Shown: piece by piece, positions 26,410 to 34,351 of the stretch
Position numbering within the stretch: the stretch's first letter is position 1
Layout: the number at the start of each line of letters is the position of its first letter
From: an uncultured Collinsella sp.
GTDB taxonomy: Bacteria; Actinomycetota; Coriobacteriia; Coriobacteriales; Coriobacteriaceae
NCBI GenBank assembly: GCA_900541885.1
Contig: UQKW01000014.1
Span: 1-54,842 of the forward strand
Direction of reading: 5' to 3'
DNA length: 54,842 bases
The notes under the pieces: model-generated
Told to the model about the DNA's origin: nothing
Seen by the model: only the letters and a program-made list of their open reading frames with translations
Database searches by the model: none
Program-made: the position numbers and the translations under genes

Positions 26410-26450
26410 CAAATGCGGCCGCGGGCCTTGCGCTCGCAGCCGCATATTTG
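26410..26450 (-). terminator. Hairpin after the NifU-like gene
   Basis: AATGCGGC...GCCGCATATT around 26411-26447, a stem with small internal mismatches, 48 bp past the stop codon at 26495 and before lgt. Confidence 0.55.
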
Positions 26451-26494
26451 GACGTAACGTCTATGCGGAGCGTACCGTCCGCAGCTTTCGCATC

Positions 26495-26773
26495 TTAGAA
26501 CGGCGCGTACTCGTCGTACAGGTCCTCGGCCTCGCCGGAAGCATTGACCTGCTCGACGCGGGTAACGCCGGGCACGTGCTCCTTCAGGATGCGCTCGATA
26601 CCCATGGAAAGGGTCAGCGAGCTCATGGGACAGCCGGCGCAAGCGCCCTGCAGTTCCAGCTTAACGACGCCCTCGTCGTCGACGCCCACATACTCCATAT
26701 CGCCGCCGTCGGCCTGCAGGTTGGGGCGAATCTCTTCAAGAACCTTCTTAAGCAGCTCTTCGTTAACAGCCAC
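26495..26773 (-). CDS. NifU C-terminal domain (Nfu-type) iron-sulfur protein
   Basis: A 92-residue single-domain Nfu protein. It has VLEEIRPNLQADGGDMEYVG and the cluster-binding cysteines in GACAGCPMSS (about C45 and C48), where the family consensus is G-x-C-x-x-C-P. It carries or delivers Fe-S clusters. Likely clients in this anaerobe include the Fe-S-dependent dehydratase activase at 34-39 kb (inference). GAAAGGAGC precedes the start. Confidence 0.93.
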   Translation of the reverse strand: MAVNEELLKKVLEEIRPNLQADGGDMEYVGVDDEGVVKLELQGACAGCPMSSLTLSMGIERILKEHVPGVTRVEQVNASGEAEDLYDEYAPF

Positions 26774-26944
26774 AGGGGCTCCTTTCTCACAATAACGCGG
26801 GCACGCCCGCGGACAGAAGCTATGTTACTACAGCCATGTACCCGCTCACGAGCCGTCCATGCGCGCAGACGCGACTTTCACGAGTAGTCAATTTGGGACG
26901 GGGCTCTTTGAGCTGCGTTCGTCGCCAGATAGCGACAACGCATA

Positions 26945-27469
26945 TTACTGCTGAGCTTGTCCCCCGGTACCAATCTGGACATCGACGATGACCTGGCGGT
27001 AGCTGATGCCGCAGGAGTCGAGAATGCGGCGGCTGATACGGCCGTCATCGGTGTCGGCATACTTATTGTCCAGGTAGACGACCTCGCCCACACCCACCTG
27101 TGCCAGGATCTTGGCGCAGTCGTGGCACGGGAACAGCGTGACGTAGACCGTGGAACCCTCAAGGTCTTTGAGCGAGCCGCGATAGTTGAGCACGGCGTTG
27201 GCCTCGGCATGGACTACGTAGTTATGCTTGTCCTGCAGCGGGTCATCGCTCGTGCCCCACGGGAAAAAGTCGTCGTTGAGCGCCGAGGGCGTACCGTTGT
27301 AGCCCACCGAAAGGATGCGGTGGTTGGTGCTGGCGATGCACGCGCCCACCTGCGTGTTGGGGTCCTTACTGCGGCGCTGCGCGGCGATGGCCACGCTCAT
27401 AAAGAACTCATCCCAGCTAATAACGTCGCGGCGCTTGCCCGACGCAGTTTGATGAAGATCGTCCGACAT
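26945..27469 (-). CDS. Deoxycytidylate (dCMP) deaminase family protein
   Basis: Zinc-dependent cytidine-deaminase-fold enzyme, about 174 residues. Zinc ligands are visible in HAEANAVLNYRG and PCHDCAKIL, and QVGACIASTNHRILSVGYNG is typical of dCMP deaminases, which supply dUMP for thymidylate synthesis. The start at 27469 has GGAGGTG at good distance; a frame from 27505 has not. ComEB-type proteins are close relatives and cannot be fully excluded. Confidence 0.9.
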   Translation of the reverse strand: MSDDLHQTASGKRRDVISWDEFFMSVAIAAQRRSKDPNTQVGACIASTNHRILSVGYNGTPSALNDDFFPWGTSDDPLQDKHNYVVHAEANAVLNYRGSLKDLEGSTVYVTLFPCHDCAKILAQVGVGEVVYLDNKYADTDDGRISRRILDSCGISYRQVIVDVQIGTGGQAQQ

Positions 27470-27551
27470 GGCAGACACCTCCGAAATCGCAATAGTTTGA
27501 CCCATTGTAGCAGGTGGAAGGTAGGGGCGCTTATCCCACCAGCCCCTCGCC

Positions 27552-28403
27552 CTACGCGCGGCGGGGCTTTTGATTGATGTGGTAGAGCTCGGCGAGACCC
27601 CGCAGCGTCAGCGCATCGTCGACCGTCAGGCTATGGCCGACCAGCGCCGCAAGCGCCTCGGCATCGTCGCCAGTAATGACGATGGGCACGCTGCCTTCCC
27701 CCGCGGCCTTGGTCGCACGCATCTCGGCAAGCACCATGTCGAGCATGCCGTCGATGCGCGCCACCTCGCCCAAAACCACACCCGAGCGCATGGCCTCGCG
27801 CGTGTTGCGGCCGATGACGTGCGTCGGCGCCGAGGGCTCAACCTGGGGTAGGCGCGCTGCTGCCGCCGAGAGCGAGCGGGCGCCGAGGGCCAGCCCCGGC
27901 GCGATAACGCCGCCGACAAAGGTGCCGCGCGCGTCGATGACCTCGATATTGGTCGTCGTGCCCAGGTCGATCACGATGCACGGCGAGCCGTAGACGGCGC
28001 GGGCCGCCACGGCATCGGCGATGCGGTCGGGGCCGATCTCGGCCGGGTCATCGTAGTGCACGGGCATGCCGGTCTTAAGTCCCGGCCCTACGGTGAGCAC
28101 GCGCCCCGTACAGGTACGGGAAAGCGCTACCTTCCACGGGCGCTCGAGCGCCGGGACCACGCAGCTCAGCACGGCAGCCGCGGGCACAAGCGCACCCGGC
28201 ATGCCCGCATCGGCCGCCAGTGCGGCCATGACCTGCACGAGACGCATGCGCGCCTCGTCCGCTGTGATGCTCGACGGCGTGGTGATCTCGCACGTCGCAA
28301 GCGGACATTCCTGCGCCGCGGCCGAATCCTCTGCAAACAGGCCAAAGCGAATGAACGTGTTGCCCACGTCGACCGTCAATATATATGCGCACCCATTAAG
28401 CAT
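27552..28403 (-). CDS. coaX: Type III pantothenate kinase
   Basis: Phosphorylates pantothenate in the first step of coenzyme A synthesis. The 283-residue protein shows the ASKHA-fold motifs TVDVGNTFIRFGLF at the N-terminus, GPDRIADAVAA and IVIDLGTTTNIEVID near the middle. The start at 28403 has AAAGGAG upstream; the longer frame to 28457 lacks support. It is the last minus-strand gene before the divergent OPT transporter. Confidence 0.93.
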   Translation of the reverse strand: MLNGCAYILTVDVGNTFIRFGLFAEDSAAAQECPLATCEITTPSSITADEARMRLVQVMAALAADAGMPGALVPAAAVLSCVVPALERPWKVALSRTCTGRVLTVGPGLKTGMPVHYDDPAEIGPDRIADAVAARAVYGSPCIVIDLGTTTNIEVIDARGTFVGGVIAPGLALGARSLSAAAARLPQVEPSAPTHVIGRNTREAMRSGVVLGEVARIDGMLDMVLAEMRATKAAGEGSVPIVITGDDAEALAALVGHSLTVDDALTLRGLAELYHINQKPRRA

Positions 28404-28595
28404 CGCCGGCGCTCCTTTCGTCTGCCCAGCAGTATATCGCCTACCTAAACCAGTCATCCCAAAATGACTTGCTTGCGGCTATACTGGTGCGCGGTCGCGC
28501 GCGAGCTCACGCGGCGGCCCTTGGTAACCCGACTTCCCGCGCCGTATCCGTAACGGCGCTCCTGGGGGAAGCGGATATACGCAAAGGAGTTTTAT

Positions 28596-30299
28596 ATGAG
28601 CAATCCCTCGAACCGCGCTTCGATGCGCGGGCAACTCACGCTGCGTGGCGTCGTCATCGGCGTCCTTGGCTGCGTAATCATCACGGCAAGCTCGGCCTAC
28701 ACCGCCCTCAAGATGGGCGCCCTCCCCTGGCCGATCATTTTCGCTGCCGTCATTTCGCTGTTCTTCCTGAAACTCATGGGCAACGCCAGCCTCAACGAGG
28801 CCAACGTCACCCACACCATCATGTCCGCAGGCGCCATGGTCGCTGGCGGTCTGGCGTTTACCATCCCGGGCGCCTGGATGCTGGGCTATGCCGACCAGAT
28901 CAGTTGGCTCGACATGTTTATCGTGGCACTCGCCGGCACTATCCTAGGCCTGCTGGCCACGGCACTCATCCACCGTCACTTTATCGTGGACGCCGCGCTT
29001 GAGTTCCCCACCGGCAACGCCGCAGCTCAGACCCTGCGCGCAACCGAGGCCGGCGGCAAGACCGGCAAGCAGCTCTTTGGCTCCATGGCCATCGCCGGCA
29101 TCTACAGCGTGCTGCGCGACGCTCTGGGCGTGGTGCCCAGCATGCTGTGTACGCTCAATATCCCCGGCGTGACCTTTGCCATCTATAACTCGCCCATGTT
29201 GCTGTCCATCGGCTTTTTGGTGGGCTTCGCCCCCGTCGCGTTCTGGTTTGCCGGCGCGCTGCTGGGCAACTTTGGCATCATTGTCGGCGGCACCGCTGCC
29301 GGTCTGTTTGACGTTATGACCGCACAGGGCATTGTTAAGTCCCTGGGTATGGGCCTCATGATGGGCTTTGGCGTCGCCGTCGTCCTCAAGGACATCCTGC
29401 CGCAGGTCGCCGGTATCGTCCGCGGCCTCGCCGCCGACAGCTCCACCGACACCGACGAGCAGTCGCTCATCTCGGGCTCCCTTAAGCTCGACGCCGGTAT
29501 CATCGGCCTGGGCGCTGCCGCCATCGCCGTGATCGTTGCCATCGTACTCGATCTTGGCCCCGTTCCAGCCGTCATCGTCACGCTGTTCACCTTTGTCACC
29601 ACCATCATGAGCGCGCAGAGCTGCGGCCAGACGGGTATCGACCCCATGGAGATCTTTGGCCTCATCGTCATGCTCATCGTGGCTGCCTTCGCGCAGCTCG
29701 CGCAGGTCAAGCTGTTCTTCATCGCCGGCATCGTGGCCGTGGCGTGCGGCCTTGCGGGCGACGTCATGAACGACTTTAAGGCCGGCGCCGTGCTGGGCAC
29801 CAACCCGCGTGCGCAGTGGATCGGCCAGGCCATCGGCGGCATCGTGGGCGCCCTGGTCGCTGCCGCCGTCATGGTCGCGCTCGTCACTGCCTATGGTCCG
29901 GACGCCTTTGGCCCCGACAAGAGCTTCGTTGCCGCGCAGGCAAGCGTGGTCGCCACCATGGTCTCGGGCATCCCGAGCGTGCCGTGGTTCGCAGGCGGCT
30001 TTATCGCCGGCATCGTCATGTACTGGCTCGGCATTCCGGCCATGATGATCGGCCTGGGCGTGTACCTGCCGTTCTATATGTCGCTCACGGCTTTCCTGGG
30101 CTCCTGCGTTAAGCTCGCCTACGACAAGTGGGCCGCTCACCGCGACGCCGCCGCCGGTCTTTCGGACGAGGAGAAGGCCGCCAAGGATGCCGCCTTCCAG
30201 GAGCAGGGCCTGGTTGTTGCCAGCGGCCTGCTGGGCGGCGAGTCCATCGTCGGCGTTATCCTGGCGTTTGTCTCCGTCGGTCTGAGCCTGCTGGGATAA
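28596..30299 (+). CDS. OPT family oligopeptide/metal-chelate transporter
   Basis: A 567-residue, roughly 14-helix membrane protein. It begins with LTLRGVVIGVLGCVIITASS and has NASLNEANVTHTIMSAGAM and LEFPTGNAAAQTLRATEAGG, which are hallmarks of prokaryotic OPT transporters. Members move oligopeptides or iron-siderophore-type chelates with protons; the substrate here is unknown. AAAGGAG is placed at the right distance from the ATG. A strong intrinsic terminator follows. Confidence 0.92.
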   Translation: MSNPSNRASMRGQLTLRGVVIGVLGCVIITASSAYTALKMGALPWPIIFAAVISLFFLKLMGNASLNEANVTHTIMSAGAMVAGGLAFTIPGAWMLGYADQISWLDMFIVALAGTILGLLATALIHRHFIVDAALEFPTGNAAAQTLRATEAGGKTGKQLFGSMAIAGIYSVLRDALGVVPSMLCTLNIPGVTFAIYNSPMLLSIGFLVGFAPVAFWFAGALLGNFGIIVGGTAAGLFDVMTAQGIVKSLGMGLMMGFGVAVVLKDILPQVAGIVRGLAADSSTDTDEQSLISGSLKLDAGIIGLGAAAIAVIVAIVLDLGPVPAVIVTLFTFVTTIMSAQSCGQTGIDPMEIFGLIVMLIVAAFAQLAQVKLFFIAGIVAVACGLAGDVMNDFKAGAVLGTNPRAQWIGQAIGGIVGALVAAAVMVALVTAYGPDAFGPDKSFVAAQASVVATMVSGIPSVPWFAGGFIAGIVMYWLGIPAMMIGLGVYLPFYMSLTAFLGSCVKLAYDKWAAHRDAAAGLSDEEKAAKDAAFQEQGLVVASGLLGGESIVGVILAFVSVGLSLLG

Positions 30300-30326
30300 A
30301 CCCAACAACAACGTACCCGTACAGAG

Positions 30327-30362
30327 CGCGGGGTCGGAGACCATCCGGCCCCGCACTTTTTT
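30327..30362 (+). terminator. Intrinsic terminator of the OPT gene
   Basis: GCGGGGTCGGA, short loop, TCCGGCCCCGC, then A-C and seven T residues. Confidence 0.9.
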
Positions 30363-30514
30363 GTATCTGCCGAAACCCTCAGCAGTACTCGCATGTGGCG
30401 TGTCTTCCTTTGCCTGCTCGCCTAAGTTCCATGTCAAGATGACCGCCCCGCCCGTCACGGTGTAGAGTACATGCTGCGAACGCACCCGCGTTCCTACGGC
30501 AATACGAGGTGGAC

Positions 30515-31654
30515 ATGGAACTCGATAAACAACAGCTCAAGCGACTGCGCGAGCGCCATCATCGGCGCCATGGCATCCGCCCCGCCCACAGCGAGGCCAT
30601 GGAGAACGCAAGCCGCTTTCTAAAGCGGGCATTCAACATTCGCGAGGGACGCGCGCCCTATCACGTGATTCGCAAGCGCTTTGTAAACGGGGCGCGCCTG
30701 ACTGGCTCACACTTATGCATCTTGATCATTGCCATGTTGATCGCGAGCATCGGCCTCGATATCGACTCGGATATCGCCATTGTAGGCGCCATGCTCATCT
30801 GCCCGCTCATGGGCTCGGTCCTTGCCATGGCATACGGCATCGCCACGCTCGACCGCGAGATCACCCTTGAGGCCGTCGCCGGCCTCGCGCTGCAGATGGT
30901 CTTTTGCCTGGTCACGTCCACGTTGTACTTTAAGCTCTCGCCCCTTGGCACCACCACGGCCGCCATCATCGACAATTCGACACCGACCGTGTGGGACCTT
31001 GCCGTCGCGCTCGCGGGCGGCTTTGCGGGCGGCCTGGGCAACTCGCGCGACCAGGAACCCGCCACGCTCATCGCCGGGGTGGCTGTGGCGACCGCACTCA
31101 TGCCGCCCCTGTGCGCGGCGGGCTATGGCATCGCCATCGCAAGCGGGTCATTGTTTCTCTCGGCGCTTTATGAATTTGGCATCAACGTGGTCTTTATCGC
31201 GCTGGCTGCCGAAGCCGTGCTGCTTCTATTGCGCGTGCCGCTCAAGCGCGACCTCAACGGCGACGGCATTGTGACTGCCGAGGAAGATGCCGAGGTCGAC
31301 GAGCTATCACGCAAGGTGCGCCGCCGCATCATTGTGGGCACGGTAGTCTTTGCCATCCCCTGCATCGTCATGACGGCAGGGTCTATTGGCTCGGCGCAGT
31401 CCGGCGTGCAGGACGGCTACGGCGTCACCGAAACCACGCGCGAGCTTGCGGCGGTGCTACCGGGCTTTAAGGACTACACCGTCGCCGTCGAAACCTCGGC
31501 TACCGAAGGCGAGGAAGAGGGCATCGTCGAGCGCGAGATTGTCGCCCATGTGACGACAGGCGAGGCGCTTGGGGCACACGACCGTCACGTCGCTCGCAAG
31601 CTCATCGACCTCAATGTGCCCGAACTCGATCGCGTGGAGTTCGATGTGAAGTGA
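30515..31654 (+). CDS. DUF389 membrane protein with an EF-hand-like loop
   Basis: A 379-residue protein of the DUF389 family: a basic N-terminus, then about six membrane segments (55-245) with MLICPLMGSVLAMAYG and GGLGNSRDQEPATLIAGVAVATALMPPLCAAGYG, which are family signatures. After the last helix comes DLNGDGIVTAEE (codons at about 31250-31285), which fits a calcium-binding EF-hand loop at positions 1, 3, 5, 6, 8 and 12. A soluble domain of about 120 residues follows. I use the ATG at 30515 with GAGGTGG just upstream; a GTG two codons earlier is possible. Function unknown. Confidence 0.83.
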   Translation: MELDKQQLKRLRERHHRRHGIRPAHSEAMENASRFLKRAFNIREGRAPYHVIRKRFVNGARLTGSHLCILIIAMLIASIGLDIDSDIAIVGAMLICPLMGSVLAMAYGIATLDREITLEAVAGLALQMVFCLVTSTLYFKLSPLGTTTAAIIDNSTPTVWDLAVALAGGFAGGLGNSRDQEPATLIAGVAVATALMPPLCAAGYGIAIASGSLFLSALYEFGINVVFIALAAEAVLLLLRVPLKRDLNGDGIVTAEEDAEVDELSRKVRRRIIVGTVVFAIPCIVMTAGSIGSAQSGVQDGYGVTETTRELAAVLPGFKDYTVAVETSATEGEEEGIVEREIVAHVTTGEALGAHDRHVARKLIDLNVPELDRVEFDVK

Positions 31655-31725
31655 TACCGGCGCGGGATGAATGCGCGCACGGACGCAAGTTACGACGAGA
31701 CGCAGACGCGATACGGACACGAGCA

Positions 31726-31769
31726 AACAGCGGGGTGCAGTTCACCCGCGCCCCGCTCGCTGTTTTATT
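31726..31769. terminator. Bidirectional terminator between convergent genes
   Basis: AGCGGGG...CCCCGCT stem near 31730-31755 with A-rich and T-rich flanks (TGTTTTATT on the plus side). It lies between the DUF389 gene and the minus-strand gene at 31778. Confidence 0.65.
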
Positions 31770-31777
31770 GCCGTGAA

Positions 31778-32227
31778 TCAGACGTCCGCATCGACATCGT
31801 CAGATTCCACTGTAAACGCCGGATCGGTGCTCACCAGATAAAATCGGGTCACCTTAGTATTTCTAATTAGGTAAATCTGCCCCTGATTGCGTCGGCGCGA
31901 TATATACGCAACGTGAATCGTGCCGAATTCTTCGCCGTTTTCCTTCTTTAATATCAGGATGTTGGGGTCATCCGTACGCTTAAACTGCCCGTCAACGCAG
32001 CTGCCGTCTTTGTCGACCAGTTGCCACCGATGGTTATCCTCTTCAAGAAAGGCCAGGGTTTCCAGACTCGTCTTGTCGTCCCGATAGTAACCGTCAATGG
32101 CAAACCCTTCGGAAGCGCATTCCTGCATATAGGACGTTTCCCGGCTTATAGCAAACAGCCCTGTAGCGCCCAGGAGCACAGCCAGGCAGACCACTGCAAG
32201 GGTTATCGAAATAGCACGGCGACCCAT
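31778..32227 (-). CDS. Hypothetical exported or membrane-anchored protein
   Basis: A 149-residue protein with an N-terminal hydrophobic helix (ISITLAVVCLAVLLGATGLF, residues 6-25) behind two arginines, then a soluble domain of mixed strands (HRWQLVDKDGSCVDGQFKRT) and an acidic end. It looks like a type II anchored or secreted small lipocalin-like or DUF protein. I do not recognise the family. The ribosome site is weak (GGGCTAAC). It is the only gene on its transcript as far as can be seen. Confidence 0.6.
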   Translation of the reverse strand: MGRRAISITLAVVCLAVLLGATGLFAISRETSYMQECASEGFAIDGYYRDDKTSLETLAFLEEDNHRWQLVDKDGSCVDGQFKRTDDPNILILKKENGEEFGTIHVAYISRRRNQGQIYLIRNTKVTRFYLVSTDPAFTVESDDVDADV

Positions 32228-32417
32228 GTTAGCCCAACCGATAGTTGTTTAACGGAGCGCGAAACATACCTGGAACCTCCGATATCAGGGGGAACGTCGC
32301 CAGCAGGCTGACGACAACTATATGTTTCTAACATCAAACCATATGGCTGCCACTCGCGGAGGGGGCATCGGCGAACGGCGTGTTTTCATACTCCATTGGT
32401 CAAACCTAAGCGCGGCC
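32228..32417. other. Short intergenic stretch
   Basis: I see no gene or strong hairpin here, only the presumed promoter of the hypothetical gene. Confidence 0.3.
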
Positions 32418-32921
32418 CTACAGATCGTACTTGTACACGCGATAGATGTACTTTTCGGCTTCCATCTCAAAGGTAGCGATGGGTAGACCATACCGATCGT
32501 ACTCGGTAAAGGTCTTGGCCTGGCCCGATGCCACGAGCATGCTATTTGAATCGCCAACGCGCTGCGCACTGCTCACATAGCCCGAAAACGGCACGGCGAT
32601 CTGGTCCTCAAGTTCGTAGGTGCGCGCCGTCTCGTCCACTGTAAAGATGCGCCCAAACGAATGCGTGCCCTTGTTGTAGTCGGTCACCACCGCGGAGCCC
32701 AGCTGGCCCCAGTCGAACTTGGGATAGCTTTCGGCCGCACCAAAGTTGTTGTCGTATAGCAGCACCTGATAGCGACCGGTCGTTGCCGTGTCAGAACTCG
32801 GCAGATACGTCACGCTGTGCTGGCCCGCGTTGAGCGAAAAATCGCCCTGGGCCTGCAGCAACTTGTCCTCAAAGCCCGAGCCGGCCCATTGCCACTCCTT
32901 TCTATTTCTGGATCCATCTTC
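32418..32921 (-). pseudogene. 5'-truncated arylsulfate sulfotransferase
   Basis: About 165 residues of C-terminal sequence remain: a WQW-type segment, GQHSVTYLPSSD, VLLYDNNFG, RTYELEDQIAVPFSGYVSSA and the end YIYRVYKYDL, which match the last part of periplasmic-type arylsulfate sulfotransferases (normally about 550-600 residues). The frame is closed upstream by TGA at 32922-32924, and the N-terminal two thirds, including the export signal and catalytic histidines, are absent. An internal ATG at 32861 exists, but a functional protein is unlikely. The break lies next to a palindromic intergenic repeat at 32938-32976. Confidence 0.75.
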
Positions 32922-32937
32922 TCACTGTTGGCGGACG

Positions 32938-32976
32938 AAAATGATCCGTTTTCCTCCGTCCCCGAGAGGTCATTTT
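32938..32976 (-). terminator. Hairpin after the hydroxyacyl-CoA dehydrogenase gene
   Basis: AAAATGATCC (32938-32947) pairs, with one bulge, with GGTCATTTTT (32968-32977) around a 20-nt loop. It directly follows the stop codon at 32977 and borders the truncated sulfotransferase. Confidence 0.5.
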
Positions 32977-33936
32977 TTAGTACTTGAAGAAGCCCTCGCC
33001 CGAGCTTTCGCCCAGCTTGCCTTCGTCGAGCATCTTCTTGAGGACGGACGCCATAGCCTTAAAGTTGTAGGGCATCATCATCTTTTTGAGCAACGGGCTC
33101 ACCAGGCCCGGGACCTTCTGATACTGCATAACGATGTTGTAGGCCGTCTGGATACCCACGGTGTCGAATACGCGGAATGGGCCCTTGGGAGCGCCAGTGC
33201 CGCGCGTCCATGCGAGGTCGATACTCTTGGGGTCGCTGACGCCCGAGACGTACAGGTCCAGGCCCGAAAGCAACCACGGCACCAACATGGAGTTGAGCAG
33301 GTAGCCGTTCTTTTCCTTGTTGACGGGAAGCGCCAGCATGCGGATGTCGTTGGCGAAGTCGACGAGCTCGTCGAAGTAGCGCTTGTCGGTCTGGTCCTGG
33401 GCCATGACCTCGGTCATGTTGTTCTTCCAGATGGAGTTGGCAAAGTGCAGCGACAGGTACTTCTCGGGGCGGCCGGTGTACTTGGCAAAGGTGCTCGGCA
33501 GCAGCGTGGAGGAGTTGGTGACGATGACGGTCTTTTGCGGCAGAACCGGGGCGAGCTTCTTGTAGAAGTCGATCTTTGCCTGTGTGTCCTCGGCCATAGA
33601 CTCGATGACCAAGTCGGCGTCGGCAACGGCCTTGGCGAGGTCGAGCTCCAGCTTGAGTGTGGAGTAGGCACGCTCAACGGCGGCGAGCGCCGCCTCCCTG
33701 TCGAAGGTCTGGTCGCTATCGGCGATACCGGCACACCACTCGCCCGTACCGTCCGCCATACCCTCGATTGCCGCGATGTACTCCTCGCGCACATGATCGA
33801 TCTTGGGCTGGGTACGGCCGATGCTGTCCTCGCTGCGCAGCCAAATCGTTACATCAAAGCCGCAGTAGGCTGCCTGAAAGGCAATCTGGCTTCCCAGCAC
33901 GCCGCCGCCGACAACGCAAACGGTCTTGTAGCTCAT
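32977..33936 (-). CDS. 3-hydroxyacyl-CoA dehydrogenase
   Basis: NAD-dependent dehydrogenase of 319 residues. The N-terminus VCVVGGGVLGSQIAFQAAYCG is the Rossmann loop; NSSTLLPSTFAKYTGRPEKYLSLHF-type sequence near 140-165 contains the serine/threonine and histidine positions of the family, and NGYLLNSMLVPWLLS starts the C-terminal helical domain. It ends GEGFFKY, the usual terminus. Members act in fatty-acid oxidation or in butyrate-type fermentation. No thiolase or crotonase is adjacent, so the pathway is not fixed; the nearby acyl-CoA dehydratase activase hints at amino-acid or hydroxyacid fermentation. Confidence 0.9.
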   Translation of the reverse strand: MSYKTVCVVGGGVLGSQIAFQAAYCGFDVTIWLRSEDSIGRTQPKIDHVREEYIAAIEGMADGTGEWCAGIADSDQTFDREAALAAVERAYSTLKLELDLAKAVADADLVIESMAEDTQAKIDFYKKLAPVLPQKTVIVTNSSTLLPSTFAKYTGRPEKYLSLHFANSIWKNNMTEVMAQDQTDKRYFDELVDFANDIRMLALPVNKEKNGYLLNSMLVPWLLSGLDLYVSGVSDPKSIDLAWTRGTGAPKGPFRVFDTVGIQTAYNIVMQYQKVPGLVSPLLKKMMMPYNFKAMASVLKKMLDEGKLGESSGEGFFKY

Positions 33937-34105
33937 AGGAACAGTCCTCTCTTACGTAATTCCATAGATGTGTATTTATTCAACCGTAAGGGGACAGCAC
34001 GCTGGGGGTGGGTTCTATAAACGGACGGTAATTTGCGGCGAACGGCTACACCTGTTCATTAACTCTCGATTTTGAGGGCATTTTTTGGCGCTGCTGAACC
34101 GCTGT

Positions 34106-34234
34106 TTTCGGAAGTGCGGGGAAAAATAGGGTTTCGCCGACCAGACCGGCTTTTTTACAACAAAACCGCAGGTCGCGAGAGTCTAAAAAGGCGGTGTGCT
34201 CGGGAGGTTCGCGTTTTTCCCCGCACTTCCGAAA
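34106..34234. repeat. Long inverted repeat with 21-bp perfect arms
   Basis: Positions 34106-34126 (TTTCGGAAGTGCGGGG and five A) are perfectly complementary to 34214-34234. The 87-bp interior includes T- and A-runs and smaller possible stems. Such arms are much longer than chance would give in 400 bp. Confidence 0.8.
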
Positions 34235-34290
34235 CTCGAGTGCACAGAAGGCTGCGACAAAACGATTTGCGCAACATATGTCCAGCAAAA

Positions 34291-34323
34291 ACGGGTGGTA
34301 GCCGGTACGGCTACCACCCGTTT
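34291..34323 (-). terminator. Terminator of the dehydratase-activase operon
   Basis: AACGGGTGGTAGCC, loop GGTAC, GGCTACCACCCGTTT; the minus strand continues into TTTTTGC. It begins about 29 bp past the stop codon at 34352. Confidence 0.85.
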
Positions 34324-34351
34324 GTCTCATATCTAGCACATAGCAGGCCAA

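Larger units (their letters stand above)
33937..34351. other. Intergenic region with a long hairpin and a terminator
   Basis: No gene is called. It holds the promoter area of the dehydrogenase gene (33937-34010), an inverted repeat at 34106-34234 and a terminator at 34291-34323, both listed separately. A 101-codon minus-strand frame (34046-34351) merely runs through these repeats. Confidence 0.5.

Noticed and set aside
28944..30485. 513-codon minus-strand frame opposite the OPT transporter
   Set aside because: Shadow of the OPT gene; composition is not protein-like (rich in His, Asp and Gly without order).
34046..34351. 101-codon minus-strand frame behind the activase gene
   Set aside because: It consists of the terminator and the 21-bp inverted repeat read as codons; no ribosome site.
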